In this document: positions 1 to 8,654 of the stretch, piece after piece
Position numbering within the stretch: position 1 is the stretch's first letter
How the letters are laid out: the number at the start of each line of letters is the position of its first letter
NCBI RefSeq assembly: GCF_023721415.1
Contig: NZ_JAMQVC010000001.1
Location: 372,001 to 436,000 of the forward strand
Source of the DNA: Galbibacter mesophilus
Lineage (GTDB): Bacteria; Bacteroidota; Bacteroidia; Flavobacteriales; Flavobacteriaceae
Length of the DNA: 64,000 nucleotides
Direction of reading: 5' to 3'
Made by a program: the position numbers and the translations under genes
The notes under the pieces: model-generated
What the model saw: the letters and a program-made list of their open reading frames with translations, nothing else
What the model was told of the DNA's origin: nothing
Databases searched by the model: none

Positions 1-264
1 GTGATGCTTCAGGTAAAAAGCATCGAAACAGCCAAAGGCGGCGACACCATCCATAAATTGTATGTAGATGGCGGTTTCAGTGATAATGATGTGTATATAA
101 AACTCTTGTCTCATTATTTGAGAAACATGGAATTACGCACTACCAATGCTTCGCTAGGCTCGGCTTTGGGGGCCGCAATCAGTATATCGGACACGAAACT
201 GAATTCAAAATTCCTTAAAAAGAATTATTCCCTCAAAAAACACGTTCCACTCATAGTAAAATAA
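1..264 (+). CDS. FGGY-family carbohydrate kinase, C-terminal fragment
   Basis: Only the last 87 or so codons are inside the window; the gene starts to the left. The fragment carries the C-terminal FGGY signature: a YVDGGFSDND stretch that closes the ATP site, followed by LGSALGAA near the end. Kinases of this family phosphorylate sugars such as L-rhamnulose, L-fuculose, xylulose or glycerol. The substrate cannot be read from this piece. The 2-hydroxy-acid dehydrogenase only 5 bp downstream suggests a deoxysugar route (rhamnose or fucose, where lactaldehyde becomes lactate), but that is inference from context. Confidence 0.8.
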   Translation: MMLQVKSIETAKGGDTIHKLYVDGGFSDNDVYIKLLSHYLRNMELRTTNASLGSALGAAISISDTKLNSKFLKKNYSLKKHVPLIVK

Positions 265-269
265 TTTTT

Positions 270-1415
270 ATGGCATTTACCTTTAATTATCAATACCCTT
301 CCGTGGAAGACCTTAGAGAAAAGGCAAAAAAAAGAATGCCTCGGTTTGCCTTTGAATATTTAGATGGCGGGTGCAATGAAGATATTAACCTGTACAGAAA
401 TACTTCAGAATTAAGGGAAGTACAACTGGAACCGCGTTATTTAAAAAATTATAATGAGGCTACCATAAAAACTACTTTATTCGGAAAGGAATATGATGCT
501 CCATTCGGAATCGCGCCTGTTGGCCTACAAGGACTTATGTGGCCAAATGCACCACAGATATTGGCCAAAGCTGCTTTTCAACACAACATCCCGTTTATTT
601 TAAGTACGGTTACTACCATGGATATTGAAAAAGCCAGCGAACTTACCGAAGGGAACGCTTGGTTTCAACTTTACAATCCGGTAGAAGACCATATTAGAAA
701 AGATATCATTAAACGGGCGAGCGATGCCGGTTGCCCTGTTCTAGTGCTCTTGTGCGACGTACCCACTTTTGGATATCGTCCGAGGGATTTTAGAAACGGA
801 CTTGCATTACCGCCAAATATGTCTATTCGTAACATCCTTCAAATACTGGCCAATCCCACTTGGGCTTTTAATACCTTAAAATACGGACAACCAACTTTTG
901 AAAATCTTACTCCGTACATGCCGGAAGGATTGAATTTAAAGCAATTGGGGAAATTTATGGACAAGACCTTTTCGGGAAAATTGAATGAAGAACGCATAAA
1001 ACCCATCAGGGACCAATGGAAAGGGAAATTAGTTTTAAAAGGAGTAGCTTCCGAAGCGGATGCCCAAGAAGCCATTCGCCTGGGATTTGATGGAATTATT
1101 GTATCCAATCACGGCGGAAGGCAACTCGACGCAGGGGAATCTACCATAAAACCACTTACCACGATTGCTGAAAAATATGGCAATCAAATTGAAGTGATGA
1201 TGGATAGCGGTGTTCGTTCCGGCCCTGATATTGCCAGAGCAATGGCTAGCGGAGCAAAATTCACTTTTATGGGGCGGTCTTTCATGTACGGTGTCGGTGC
1301 CTTAGGGAATAAAGGCGGAGACCATACTATTTCCATGCTTAAAGTGCAACTGAAACAAGTAATGGACCAACTTTGCTGCGAAAAAATTGAAGACTTACCT
1401 AATCATTTAATTTAA
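270..1415 (+). CDS. FMN-dependent alpha-hydroxy-acid oxidizing protein (lactate dehydrogenase-like)
   Basis: 381 residues, the usual length for the glycolate oxidase/L-lactate dehydrogenase/lactate oxidase family of FMN TIM barrels. These oxidise an L-2-hydroxy acid to the 2-oxo acid. Visible family marks are FAFEYLDGG near residue 27, the PVG substrate loop near residue 85, and SNHGGRQLD near residue 280, which holds the catalytic His and the substrate-binding Arg. A GR-S/F-G phosphate loop follows near residue 335. No signal peptide is present, so it is cytoplasmic or peripheral to the membrane. It starts 5 bp after the kinase and lies 20 bp before a permease, which indicates one operon. 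L-lactate from deoxysugar breakdown is the likely substrate, not proven. Confidence 0.88.
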   Translation: MAFTFNYQYPSVEDLREKAKKRMPRFAFEYLDGGCNEDINLYRNTSELREVQLEPRYLKNYNEATIKTTLFGKEYDAPFGIAPVGLQGLMWPNAPQILAKAAFQHNIPFILSTVTTMDIEKASELTEGNAWFQLYNPVEDHIRKDIIKRASDAGCPVLVLLCDVPTFGYRPRDFRNGLALPPNMSIRNILQILANPTWAFNTLKYGQPTFENLTPYMPEGLNLKQLGKFMDKTFSGKLNEERIKPIRDQWKGKLVLKGVASEADAQEAIRLGFDGIIVSNHGGRQLDAGESTIKPLTTIAEKYGNQIEVMMDSGVRSGPDIARAMASGAKFTFMGRSFMYGVGALGNKGGDHTISMLKVQLKQVMDQLCCEKIEDLPNHLI

Positions 1416-1435
1416 CGAACCGAAAACACCTAACG

Positions 1436-2845
1436 ATGACACAATACGCTATTGAAGAAGACATTGAACAAGTAGCTGGAGGGGAATATGAAAGAGAACG
1501 CGTACCCGATTCTAAATTAAAAGGTTGGAAAAGTTTCCTTGGAATGTATGCTGGCGAGCACGCCGCGGGAACCGAATTTGTAATCGGACCTTTGTTTTTA
1601 ACTACAGGCGTGAGTGCTTTCGACCTGATTGTAGGATTACTTCTTGGGAATTTAATGGCCGTGCTTAGTTGGCGTTTCCTTACAGCTGAAATTGGCACGA
1701 AATTTAGATACACGCTGTATTTTCATCTTGAAAAAATTTGTGGTAAAAAGCTAGTTAACGTTTATAATTTAGCGAACGGAGTTCTTTTTTGTTTTCTGGC
1801 AGGTGCGATGATTACTGTTTCGGCAACCGCAGTTGGGATTCCGTTTAATATGGAAATGCCCAAACTAACCGATACCATGCCCAATAGCGCCACATGGATC
1901 ATTATTGTGCTGTGCATTGGAGCTGTTATTTCGGTAATTGCTGCAAAAGGCTACAGCACGGTGGCAAAAGCTGCCAATTGGATGTCACCTTTTATCGTAT
2001 TAGCATTTGTGGTTTGTGGGATTGTAGCGCTATATCAACTTGAAGTAAGTAATTTTTCTGATTTTTGGAACATCTGGGGTGATGGCGGCGAACCATTTCC
2101 AGGGCAGGTAAAATATACTTTTTGGCATGTAGTCCTTTGGTCTTGGTTTGCCAATGCTGCGATGCACATCGGTATGTCTGACCTTTCTGTATTTAGATTT
2201 GCCAAGAAAGCCTCTGCCGGATGGACAACCGCCGCCGGTATTTATATTGGTCATTATGTTGCATGGATTGCTGCGGCACTTTTATATGCTGTTTACTTAA
2301 AATCTCCTGAGGCCCAAGCCATGTTGAGCAATGGAGAAGCTCCGTCGGTGGCACCTGGCCCCTTAGCGTACAATGCAATTGGTGTTTTTGGTATTATCGC
2401 GGTAGTTCTTGCTGGTTGGACAACTGCCAACCCCACGATTTACAGAGCTGGATTGGCTTTTCAAGCCATTATTCCGAAAACCTCGACTTTTTGGGTGACC
2501 ATAATTGCAGGAAGTGTGGCAACCATTGCTGGTTTGTTTCCCGCTTTTGCCATGAAGTTATTAGGGTTTGTAGCCTTGTACGGGTTTATTTTAGCTCCCA
2601 TTGGAGCCATTATAGTATTTGAATATTTCTTCGGAAAAAAAGTGGGTATTCAATCTTTTTATGCTGAAAAAAAATCATTGAATTTCAATTGGGCTGTATT
2701 GGGGGCATGGATGATAAGCTTTGGAGTTTTCTACTTCATTTCAGTACAATTTGATGTATTTTTATCTTTTGTTACACTTCCAGCATGGATTTGCTGTGGT
2801 GTTTTGTATTTGATATTTAGTAAATTCCTTCAGAAGAGAAATTAA
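1436..2845 (+). CDS. NCS1-type (purine-cytosine permease-like) membrane transporter
   Basis: 469 residues with about twelve hydrophobic segments after a charged 40-residue cytoplasmic N-terminus. The first transmembrane region reads AGEHAAGTEFVIGP, and the segment spacing resembles the nucleobase:cation symporter-1 family (LeuT fold). NCS1 proteins carry nucleobases, hydantoins or vitamins, but sugar-locus members exist whose substrate is unassigned. Sitting at the end of a kinase/hydroxy-acid oxidase operon, it probably imports the sugar or acid used by those enzymes. That is inference. A strong symmetric terminator follows 18 bp after the stop. Confidence 0.72.
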   Translation: MTQYAIEEDIEQVAGGEYERERVPDSKLKGWKSFLGMYAGEHAAGTEFVIGPLFLTTGVSAFDLIVGLLLGNLMAVLSWRFLTAEIGTKFRYTLYFHLEKICGKKLVNVYNLANGVLFCFLAGAMITVSATAVGIPFNMEMPKLTDTMPNSATWIIIVLCIGAVISVIAAKGYSTVAKAANWMSPFIVLAFVVCGIVALYQLEVSNFSDFWNIWGDGGEPFPGQVKYTFWHVVLWSWFANAAMHIGMSDLSVFRFAKKASAGWTTAAGIYIGHYVAWIAAALLYAVYLKSPEAQAMLSNGEAPSVAPGPLAYNAIGVFGIIAVVLAGWTTANPTIYRAGLAFQAIIPKTSTFWVTIIAGSVATIAGLFPAFAMKLLGFVALYGFILAPIGAIIVFEYFFGKKVGIQSFYAEKKSLNFNWAVLGAWMISFGVFYFISVQFDVFLSFVTLPAWICCGVLYLIFSKFLQKRN

Positions 2846-2862
2846 TACTTTTTTCAAAAAAA

Positions 2863-2890
2863 GGGCTGTGCGAAAAAAACATCACAGCCC
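2863..2890. terminator. Bidirectional intrinsic terminator
   Basis: A perfect 8-bp stem (GGGCTGTG at 2863-2870, CACAGCCC at 2883-2890) with an A-rich loop, and an A/T-rich tract on the left side. It lies between the convergent permease and GH88 genes and can serve both strands. Confidence 0.85.
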
Positions 2891-2927
2891 AAGCGATTCA
2901 ATAACGTATCAGAAATATGAAATACGT

Positions 2928-4118
2928 TTATTCTTTTAAAGCTCTATTTCTTAACATTGTCTCCAAGAAATAGTAATCTGCATAATTTATTGCTACATCC
3001 ACTTCATCTTTACCCGGCCAATTTCCTGTACTATGCTTTAAAATAAAAGGTGCTTCCACCTCGGGTCCCAATAAATATTCAGAAGTTTTTAAAGCCTTTA
3101 AAACTTTTTGTGAGTAGTTTTTGTATTTATCGTTTTTGGTATATTCGTAAAGCTCCAGAAAAGCGGATGCCACAATAGTTGCTGCAGAAACATCCCGCGG
3201 AGAGTCGGGTATGCCGGGATCGTTAAAATCCCAATAAGGGATGCCATCTTCAGGTAAATTTTCATGCTCCAAATAAAATTGAGCTATGGCCTCCGCCTGC
3301 TCCAGATGATTTTTATCCTTGGTGTACCTATACGTCATGGTAAAACCGTAAATACCCCATGCCTGTCCACGAGCCCAGGCAGATTCATCATTAAAACCTT
3401 GGTGAGTAACTTTTTCTCTCACCGATCCATTAATGGTGTCGTACACCACGACGTGGTAAGAACTGTTATCTTTTCTAAAATGATTTTTGAGCGTTGTATT
3501 CGCATGATTATTGGCAACATTGTAATATGTACTATCGCCGGAAAATTTCGTAGCCTCAAACAACAATTCCAAATTCATCATATTGTCTATGATCACAGGA
3601 TATTGCCATACATTCACGTTCCAGTCCCACGACTTTATAGCTCCTACGTTTTTGTTATACCTGCCAATCAACGTATTCGCCGTTTCTACAACAATTTCCT
3701 CGTATAATGGATTGTTTTCTGATTGCAAAGCACTTCCGTAACTACAAAATACCTTAAACCCAGTATCGTGGGTGGTGCTATCAAATTTTTCTTTTTCAAT
3801 AAACTTAGTCCATTCCAATGCCTTTTCTTCAAACCTAGCATCTTCGGTTAATTGATATATTTTCCAAAGACTTCCCGGAAAAAAACCAGATGTCCAATCT
3901 TTTGAAGGAACCCCTCGAACACCTTCTTCTTCAGAATAACTTCTCGGGATTTTTAAAGAATCAACATCAAACTTTAATAATTTTTCATACCGGATCTTTA
4001 AAAGAGAATCGGTATTTAGAGTAGTTGTTTCTGGTTCTTCACTGGTATTTTCCTTGGACTGTTTGCAGCTAATCGTCAAAAACACCAGTATAGAGGCGAA
4101 TATTCCTATTTTGTTCAT
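2928..4118 (-). CDS. GH88 unsaturated uronyl (glucuronyl) hydrolase, lipoprotein
   Basis: 396 residues, matching glycoside hydrolase family 88, which hydrates and cleaves the 4,5-unsaturated uronic acid left on oligosaccharides by polysaccharide lyases. A lipoprotein signal ends at a lipobox around LTIS-C18, so it is probably membrane-anchored in the periplasm. The two family catalytic aspartates are apparent: D118 in HDTGF and D178 in IIDNMMNL. The (A/W)ARGQAWG motif near residue 248 lines the alpha6/alpha6 barrel. A LacI-type palindrome lies 73 bp upstream of the start. Likely polymers are ulvan, pectin-like or glycosaminoglycan-type glycans; the sequence alone cannot choose. Confidence 0.9.
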   Translation of the reverse strand: MNKIGIFASILVFLTISCKQSKENTSEEPETTTLNTDSLLKIRYEKLLKFDVDSLKIPRSYSEEEGVRGVPSKDWTSGFFPGSLWKIYQLTEDARFEEKALEWTKFIEKEKFDSTTHDTGFKVFCSYGSALQSENNPLYEEIVVETANTLIGRYNKNVGAIKSWDWNVNVWQYPVIIDNMMNLELLFEATKFSGDSTYYNVANNHANTTLKNHFRKDNSSYHVVVYDTINGSVREKVTHQGFNDESAWARGQAWGIYGFTMTYRYTKDKNHLEQAEAIAQFYLEHENLPEDGIPYWDFNDPGIPDSPRDVSAATIVASAFLELYEYTKNDKYKNYSQKVLKALKTSEYLLGPEVEAPFILKHSTGNWPGKDEVDVAINYADYYFLETMLRNRALKE

Positions 4119-4190
4119 AATTCTTATTTTTCGGTAGTTGGTTTATAATTATTTAATTCTGAAAACAATATAACGCAATTTTATATGAAC

Positions 4191-4204
4191 TACAATCGAT
4201 TGTA
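4191..4204. promoter_or_regulatory. LacI-type operator palindrome upstream of GH88
   Basis: TACAATCGATTGTA is a perfect 14-bp palindrome with the central CG typical of LacI-family operators. It lies in the 239-bp divergent gap between GH88 (minus) and the Gfo/Idh/MocA gene (plus), nearer the GH88 start. No LacI-family gene is in the window. The rest of the gap (4119-4357) shows nothing else I can name. Confidence 0.6.
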
Positions 4205-4357
4205 AAAAATATGCATTTTTGAAATTGATAATTTTAAATAATCTATAAACAGCCGTAACTTGTAGTCTGTAACAATAGAAAACATATAAGTTTTATATCT
4301 TGTAGCTTCAAGTTGCCATTTTTATTTAACGAACCATAAACCGACTATTTACCTATT

Positions 4358-5680
4358 ATGAAAAAAAACAACCCTTCCAAATCATCCTTTTTGGACAAGA
4401 ATTCACGAAGAAAATTCATAAAAAACTGTGCATTTACCTTGGGAGCCATAAGCATCATTCCCAGACATGTTATGGGAAAAGGCTTTACCCCTCCTAGCGA
4501 TAAAATAAATCTAGGTGTCATTGGGCTTGGAAAACAAGGACATATTTTAGCCAATAATTTTATTACGCATACCGAAGCGCAGATTGTAGCCGGAAGTGAT
4601 GTTTGGAACACCAAAAGAGATGGCTTTAAAATGCATGTTAAAAAACTATATGCTGAAAAGAAAAACCTTCCTTCCTACAATGGTATTGAAACATATTTAG
4701 ACTATCAAGAAATGTTGCAAAGAAAGGACATTGACGGTGTAATCGTTTCTACTCCAGACCATTGGCATAAAATTCAATCCATTGATGCCATGAAAGCGGG
4801 TAAAGATGTATATTGTGAAAAACCACTAACCAATACGATTGATGATGGAATACAAATGACCAAGGCAGTAGCAAAATACAACACGGTATTCCAGACGGGC
4901 AGTATGCAGCGTTCATGGGAGATTTTTAGAAAAGCTAAAGAAATTGTTGAAACTGGAAAGCTGGGGGAAATAAAAAAGGTGTTGGTGAACGTAGGAGACC
5001 CTGCAGTTAGTTACAATCTACCAGAGGAATCTTTACCTGATGGAATCGATTGGAATAAGTGGTGCGGACCAGCACCGCTGTTAACCTATAATCACAGAAT
5101 AGCACCCAAGGAAGTTAGTTTTTATCCCGATTGGAGAGATTTTACGGAAACCGGAGGTGGCATTCTATCGGATTGGGGAGCACATATGTTTGATATTGTT
5201 CAATGGTGTTTGCACATGGACAATTCCGGACCCGTAACTTACATTCCTCCTACCGAAAAAAGTGCCGTTCGAGGTTTAAAAATGAAATATGACAACGGTA
5301 TTGAAATGGTTCATGAAGATTTTGGAAGAGGATGGGCGGTACGCTTTATCGGTACTGAAGGAAGTATGGATGTTAGCCGTCAGTTTTTAGAAACAACGCC
5401 TTCCACTATCCTATTCCCGAAGCCCGTGTCCAATCCGGAAAAGTATTTCAAAGACCGAGGAAATCATTATCAAAATTGGTTAGATTGCATGAAGACCCGA
5501 CAAAAAACTATTTGTCCGGTTGAAGTTGGCCATAGAACTGCCTCAATTTGCAACATTGCCAACATTGCATACGACCTTGGCAGAACGTTGGAGTGGGATC
5601 CTAAGAAAGAAAAATTCATAAAAGATAAGGAAGCGAATAAAATGATAAAAAGGGAAGACCGCGAATACGAAACTTTATAA
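4358..5680 (+). CDS. Tat-exported Gfo/Idh/MocA family oxidoreductase
   Basis: 440 residues. The N-terminus has a twin-arginine signal (SRRKFIKN, residues about 17-24, then a hydrophobic stretch), so the folded NAD(P)-bound enzyme is probably exported. The Rossmann glycine motif GVIGLGKQGH follows near residue 54, and the family EKP motif with its nucleotide-contacting lysine is E154-K155-P156. A C-terminal beta-sheet domain contains GGGILSDWGAHMFD. Members oxidise or epimerise sugars and glycosides. Exported Bacteroidota versions commonly sit beside glycoside hydrolases, as here. The substrate is not deducible. It is divergent from GH88. Confidence 0.85.
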   Translation: MKKNNPSKSSFLDKNSRRKFIKNCAFTLGAISIIPRHVMGKGFTPPSDKINLGVIGLGKQGHILANNFITHTEAQIVAGSDVWNTKRDGFKMHVKKLYAEKKNLPSYNGIETYLDYQEMLQRKDIDGVIVSTPDHWHKIQSIDAMKAGKDVYCEKPLTNTIDDGIQMTKAVAKYNTVFQTGSMQRSWEIFRKAKEIVETGKLGEIKKVLVNVGDPAVSYNLPEESLPDGIDWNKWCGPAPLLTYNHRIAPKEVSFYPDWRDFTETGGGILSDWGAHMFDIVQWCLHMDNSGPVTYIPPTEKSAVRGLKMKYDNGIEMVHEDFGRGWAVRFIGTEGSMDVSRQFLETTPSTILFPKPVSNPEKYFKDRGNHYQNWLDCMKTRQKTICPVEVGHRTASICNIANIAYDLGRTLEWDPKKEKFIKDKEANKMIKREDREYETL

Positions 5681-5792
5681 ATACCTTATTCAAACTGAAA
5701 TAAATCAATAATCTTCTTTTAGTTATTTTTATAAATAGGAGCAAGACGGAAGTAAAAGATTATTAAGATATTTACCGTATCAAAATTGATTC

Positions 5793-7379
5793 ATGAAAAA
5801 ATCTATTTTACTCGCCATACTTTCTGGATTACTTCTCGCACTAGCTTGGCCTACTTACGGAATTCCTATTTTGGCATTCATTGGTTTCGTGCCACTATTG
5901 TTGGCAGAGAAACAAATTCGGGAGTCGGAACTTAAAAGAAAAGGAGCTAAAGTTTTTTTTACCTCCTACCTTGCTTTTATTATTTGGAATAGTATTACAA
6001 CTTGGTGGATTTGGTATTCCACTCCCTTTGGAATGTTCTTTGCGCTGGCTGTAAATTCCTTGCTCATGACCATTATTTTTTCGTTGTATCATTTTGTAGC
6101 GAAAAGACTTCCGGCTAAAATCCACTTAATTTTTCTTCCTGCTATTTGGATGGCTTTCGAAAAATTTCACCTCAACTGGGATTTCTCATGGCCTTGGTTA
6201 AGCCTTGGAAATGTTTTTTCTGAATATACTACTTGGATTCAATGGTATGAATACACAGGAACCTTTGGCGGTGCGTTATGGATTTGGATTATCAACATCG
6301 GTGTTTATAAGACTATTATAAAGTATCAACAAACTAAGAATAGGAATGTTCTAACTAAAGGGATTGCTAGAAATGTATTGCTCGTTGCCATTCCCGTGAT
6401 TGTTTCCTTATTTTTATTACATAACTACAAAGAAGCAGAAGAAAAAGCGCAGGTTACGCTACTGCAGCCAAATATCGATCCCTATTCTGAAAAGTATAAT
6501 ATCTCCAATCTTCAAATGACAAAAGATTTGATCGATTTGGCGAAAAGCGATGTTACTTCAGGAACAAATTATGTGATTGCCCCGGAAACAGCTATTGCAA
6601 AAGGTGCACCAATTGATAAGTTTGACAACAGCATGGAGAAGAAAATGCTTCAAAATTTTGTGTTGCAATTTCCCAATATGCAGTTTATCACTGGGGTAGA
6701 TTTTTACCGACATTACAGGGACAAAAAACAACCTAGCGCCACCGCAAACTATTACGGTCCAAACGGATGGTTCGATTTTTACAATGCCGCTGTACAAATA
6801 AACCAAAATAAAGTTTCAGAAAAATATGTAAAGTCAAAATTAGTGGTTGGGGTGGAGAACTTCCCTTTTAAAAGTTTTCTGGAACCTTTGCTTGGCGATG
6901 TTATGCTCGACCTTGGCGGCACAGTAGCCATGCGGGCAACGCAAAAGGAACGCGGTGTCTTCACTTCCAATAACCAACAATTTGTAGCTGCACCCATCAT
7001 TTGTTACGAATCTATTTACGGCGAATTTGTTACTGGGTATGTGAAAAATGGAGCTAATTTTCTGGCTATCATTACCAATGATGCTTGGTGGGACAACACC
7101 CAAGGTCACAAACAACATCTTAGTTATGCTCGTTTACGCGCCATTGAAACCCGAAAAAGTGTTGCTAGAAGTGCCAATACGGGTATTTCTGCATTTATCA
7201 ATGAAAAGGGTGAAGTAGAAAAAACGTTGGCATATAACCAAAAAGGCGCACTCTCTGGCGAAATTTCAATTAACTCTAAAGAGACTTTTTACGTAAAGTA
7301 CGGTGATTTTATTGCACGGATTTCCGTTTTATTCGCAGGAATGATTTTACTATACGCAATCGCCAGAAAGAAGGGGTAA
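5793..7379 (+). CDS. lnt: Apolipoprotein N-acyltransferase
   Basis: 528 residues, close to the usual 510-540. It transfers an acyl chain from phospholipid to the N-terminal cysteine of diacylated lipoproteins in the inner membrane. The N-terminal half (to about residue 215) holds six or so transmembrane segments, and the last is at the very C-terminus. The central nitrilase-like domain shows the triad: E265 in APETA, K347 in YVKSKLV, and C404 in IICYES. The usual P-F-G-E after the lysine motif reads V-G-V-E here. It is monocistronic, with a repeat-filled convergent gap after it. Confidence 0.93.
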   Translation: MKKSILLAILSGLLLALAWPTYGIPILAFIGFVPLLLAEKQIRESELKRKGAKVFFTSYLAFIIWNSITTWWIWYSTPFGMFFALAVNSLLMTIIFSLYHFVAKRLPAKIHLIFLPAIWMAFEKFHLNWDFSWPWLSLGNVFSEYTTWIQWYEYTGTFGGALWIWIINIGVYKTIIKYQQTKNRNVLTKGIARNVLLVAIPVIVSLFLLHNYKEAEEKAQVTLLQPNIDPYSEKYNISNLQMTKDLIDLAKSDVTSGTNYVIAPETAIAKGAPIDKFDNSMEKKMLQNFVLQFPNMQFITGVDFYRHYRDKKQPSATANYYGPNGWFDFYNAAVQINQNKVSEKYVKSKLVVGVENFPFKSFLEPLLGDVMLDLGGTVAMRATQKERGVFTSNNQQFVAAPIICYESIYGEFVTGYVKNGANFLAIITNDAWWDNTQGHKQHLSYARLRAIETRKSVARSANTGISAFINEKGEVEKTLAYNQKGALSGEISINSKETFYVKYGDFIARISVLFAGMILLYAIARKKG

Positions 7380-7399
7380 TGGTATTATAGGCTGATATT

Positions 7400-7456
7400 C
7401 AGTAGGCAGTGGTCAATGTTCAGTGTTCAGTGAGCAATAAAAACTTTGAACCTTTG
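7400..7456 (+). repeat. Intergenic direct repeat, left copy
   Basis: A CAGT-rich block (GGCAGT, TTCAGTG repeated) ending in GAGCAATAAAAACTTTGAAC. The same sequence order recurs at about 7870-7939 on the same strand. The roughly 30 bases at the right end are nearly identical in the two copies. It looks like dispersed intergenic repeat DNA, not coding. Confidence 0.75.
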
Positions 7457-7579
7457 CCCCTCTGCCTCTCAATTAACCAATTCAACAAATTTACGGTTGC
7501 TGTAGGCGGTAGGTTATATACGAAATTTTGATTTTGGATTTCAAGCTTTAAAAATCATAACAACTACCTTTTGCCTGAC

Positions 7580-7772
7580 TTCCCCACAGACTCAAAAAAA
7601 ATTCCCTCATCATGTTGACCTTCCCCTCGCACCTTTCAGCATCCCCACGGCTTAAGTAACATTCCCCTCGACCCTATGACCTTCCCCTCGGAGCCTGAAG
7701 TCTTCCCCTCGACCCAATGACCTTCCCCTCAAGGTTTGCAACCTTCCCCACGAGCCAATGACCCTCCCCTCG
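7580..7772. repeat. Tandem array, about 10 units, 20/21-bp alternating period
   Basis: The core TTCCC(C)TCG or a variant begins at 7580, 7602, 7621, 7641, 7662, 7682, 7703, 7723, 7744 and 7764. After an irregular 22 and 19 the spacing alternates strictly 20, 21, 20, 21, giving a 41-bp double period. The less conserved part of each unit resembles ACCCAATGACC. The array lies in the 566-bp gap between convergent lnt and the DUF1684 gene and is bracketed by direct repeats. No believable gene lies in this gap. Confidence 0.8.
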
Positions 7773-7869
7773 CCGCGGGAATGGCTCTTTTTCATGTGGG
7801 AAATCGTTTTTGTTTGCTTCTGGGTTGAATTGTTTATCTTTTGAAGTTTGAAAATAGTAGGCAGACACT

Positions 7870-7939
7870 CAGTTGGCAGTGTTCAGTATTCAGTGAGCAG
7901 TACTCAGTGTTCACTGAGCAATAAAAACTTTGAACCTTG
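7870..7939 (+). repeat. Intergenic direct repeat, right copy
   Basis: Counterpart of the block at 7400-7456, with additional CAGT/TTCAGT units before the shared GAGCAATAAAAACTTTGAAC end. It abuts the 3' end of the DUF1684 gene. Confidence 0.75.
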
Positions 7940-7945
7940 TTCCAC

Positions 7946-8605
7946 TTACTTCGTAAACTTTTTCACCCCTACCGTTATAGGATAGTCCAAGTTGTTTTCT
8001 TTGGGAACAATCGGACAAGAAAATTTTTCGTTGTATGCGCAATAAGGATTGTAGGCTTTGTTGAAATCTAGTGCAAGGGAATCTCCTTCCGGTATACTTA
8101 AATCGATGTATCTACCGCCAGCATACGTTTCATTTCCATTGGTTTTATCTGAAAAAGGCAAAAACAAATAGTTGCGGTACTCTTCCGTATTTTTTAATTG
8201 CTGATTTTGATAAACATTCAACTGAAAATCCTTTCCATGTAATGAAAAATGAAGTATTCCATATACTTTTTCTTGAGAATTATCCCCTGTAGTTGTGGGC
8301 ATTAAAAAAGGTTGTGCATCGGGGGTGCGCTCCAATTTTGCAATAACCGAAAAAGAGGTGTCAATTGGGAAAAAATCCAATCCTTCAAATCCTAAAAAAT
8401 CTTCTTTTGTTAGAGGTGTTTTTTCAGGATGGTTGTATTCTTCGTTTATTTCCTGTTGAAATCGTTTTGCAGTTGCCACCTTACTTTCGGGAATTGATTT
8501 TGCTTCAGAAACAACCTCAACTTCATTAGCATTATGATATTTTTTACCATCGTTGCATGCAATTAATAACGGCAAACACAGAATTAACAACTTCAATTTT
8601 TTCAT
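7946..8605 (-). CDS. DUF1684 domain lipoprotein
   Basis: About 219 residues from the chosen ATG at 8605; in-frame ATGs at 8611 and 8629 are also possible. The N-terminus is a lipoprotein signal (LLILCLPLLIAC), so the protein is probably anchored in the envelope. The DUF1684 marks are clear in the last third: YAGGRYIDL, then AYNPYCAYNEKFSCPIVP and a short closing strand. This family is widespread but has no assigned biochemical role. Its conserved N-P-Y-C-A-Y and C-P cysteines are both present. It is convergent with lnt. Confidence 0.85.
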   Translation of the reverse strand: MKKLKLLILCLPLLIACNDGKKYHNANEVEVVSEAKSIPESKVATAKRFQQEINEEYNHPEKTPLTKEDFLGFEGLDFFPIDTSFSVIAKLERTPDAQPFLMPTTTGDNSQEKVYGILHFSLHGKDFQLNVYQNQQLKNTEEYRNYLFLPFSDKTNGNETYAGGRYIDLSIPEGDSLALDFNKAYNPYCAYNEKFSCPIVPKENNLDYPITVGVKKFTK

Positions 8606-8654
8606 TCCCATCAATTTTTTCAGTAACAAAAATACAACTTACGGCATTTTTAAC

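Noticed and set aside
7674-7868. Minus-strand frame through the 20/21-bp array
   Set aside because: The 20/21 alternation would change frame at every unit, so coding selection is excluded. Composition follows the repeat.
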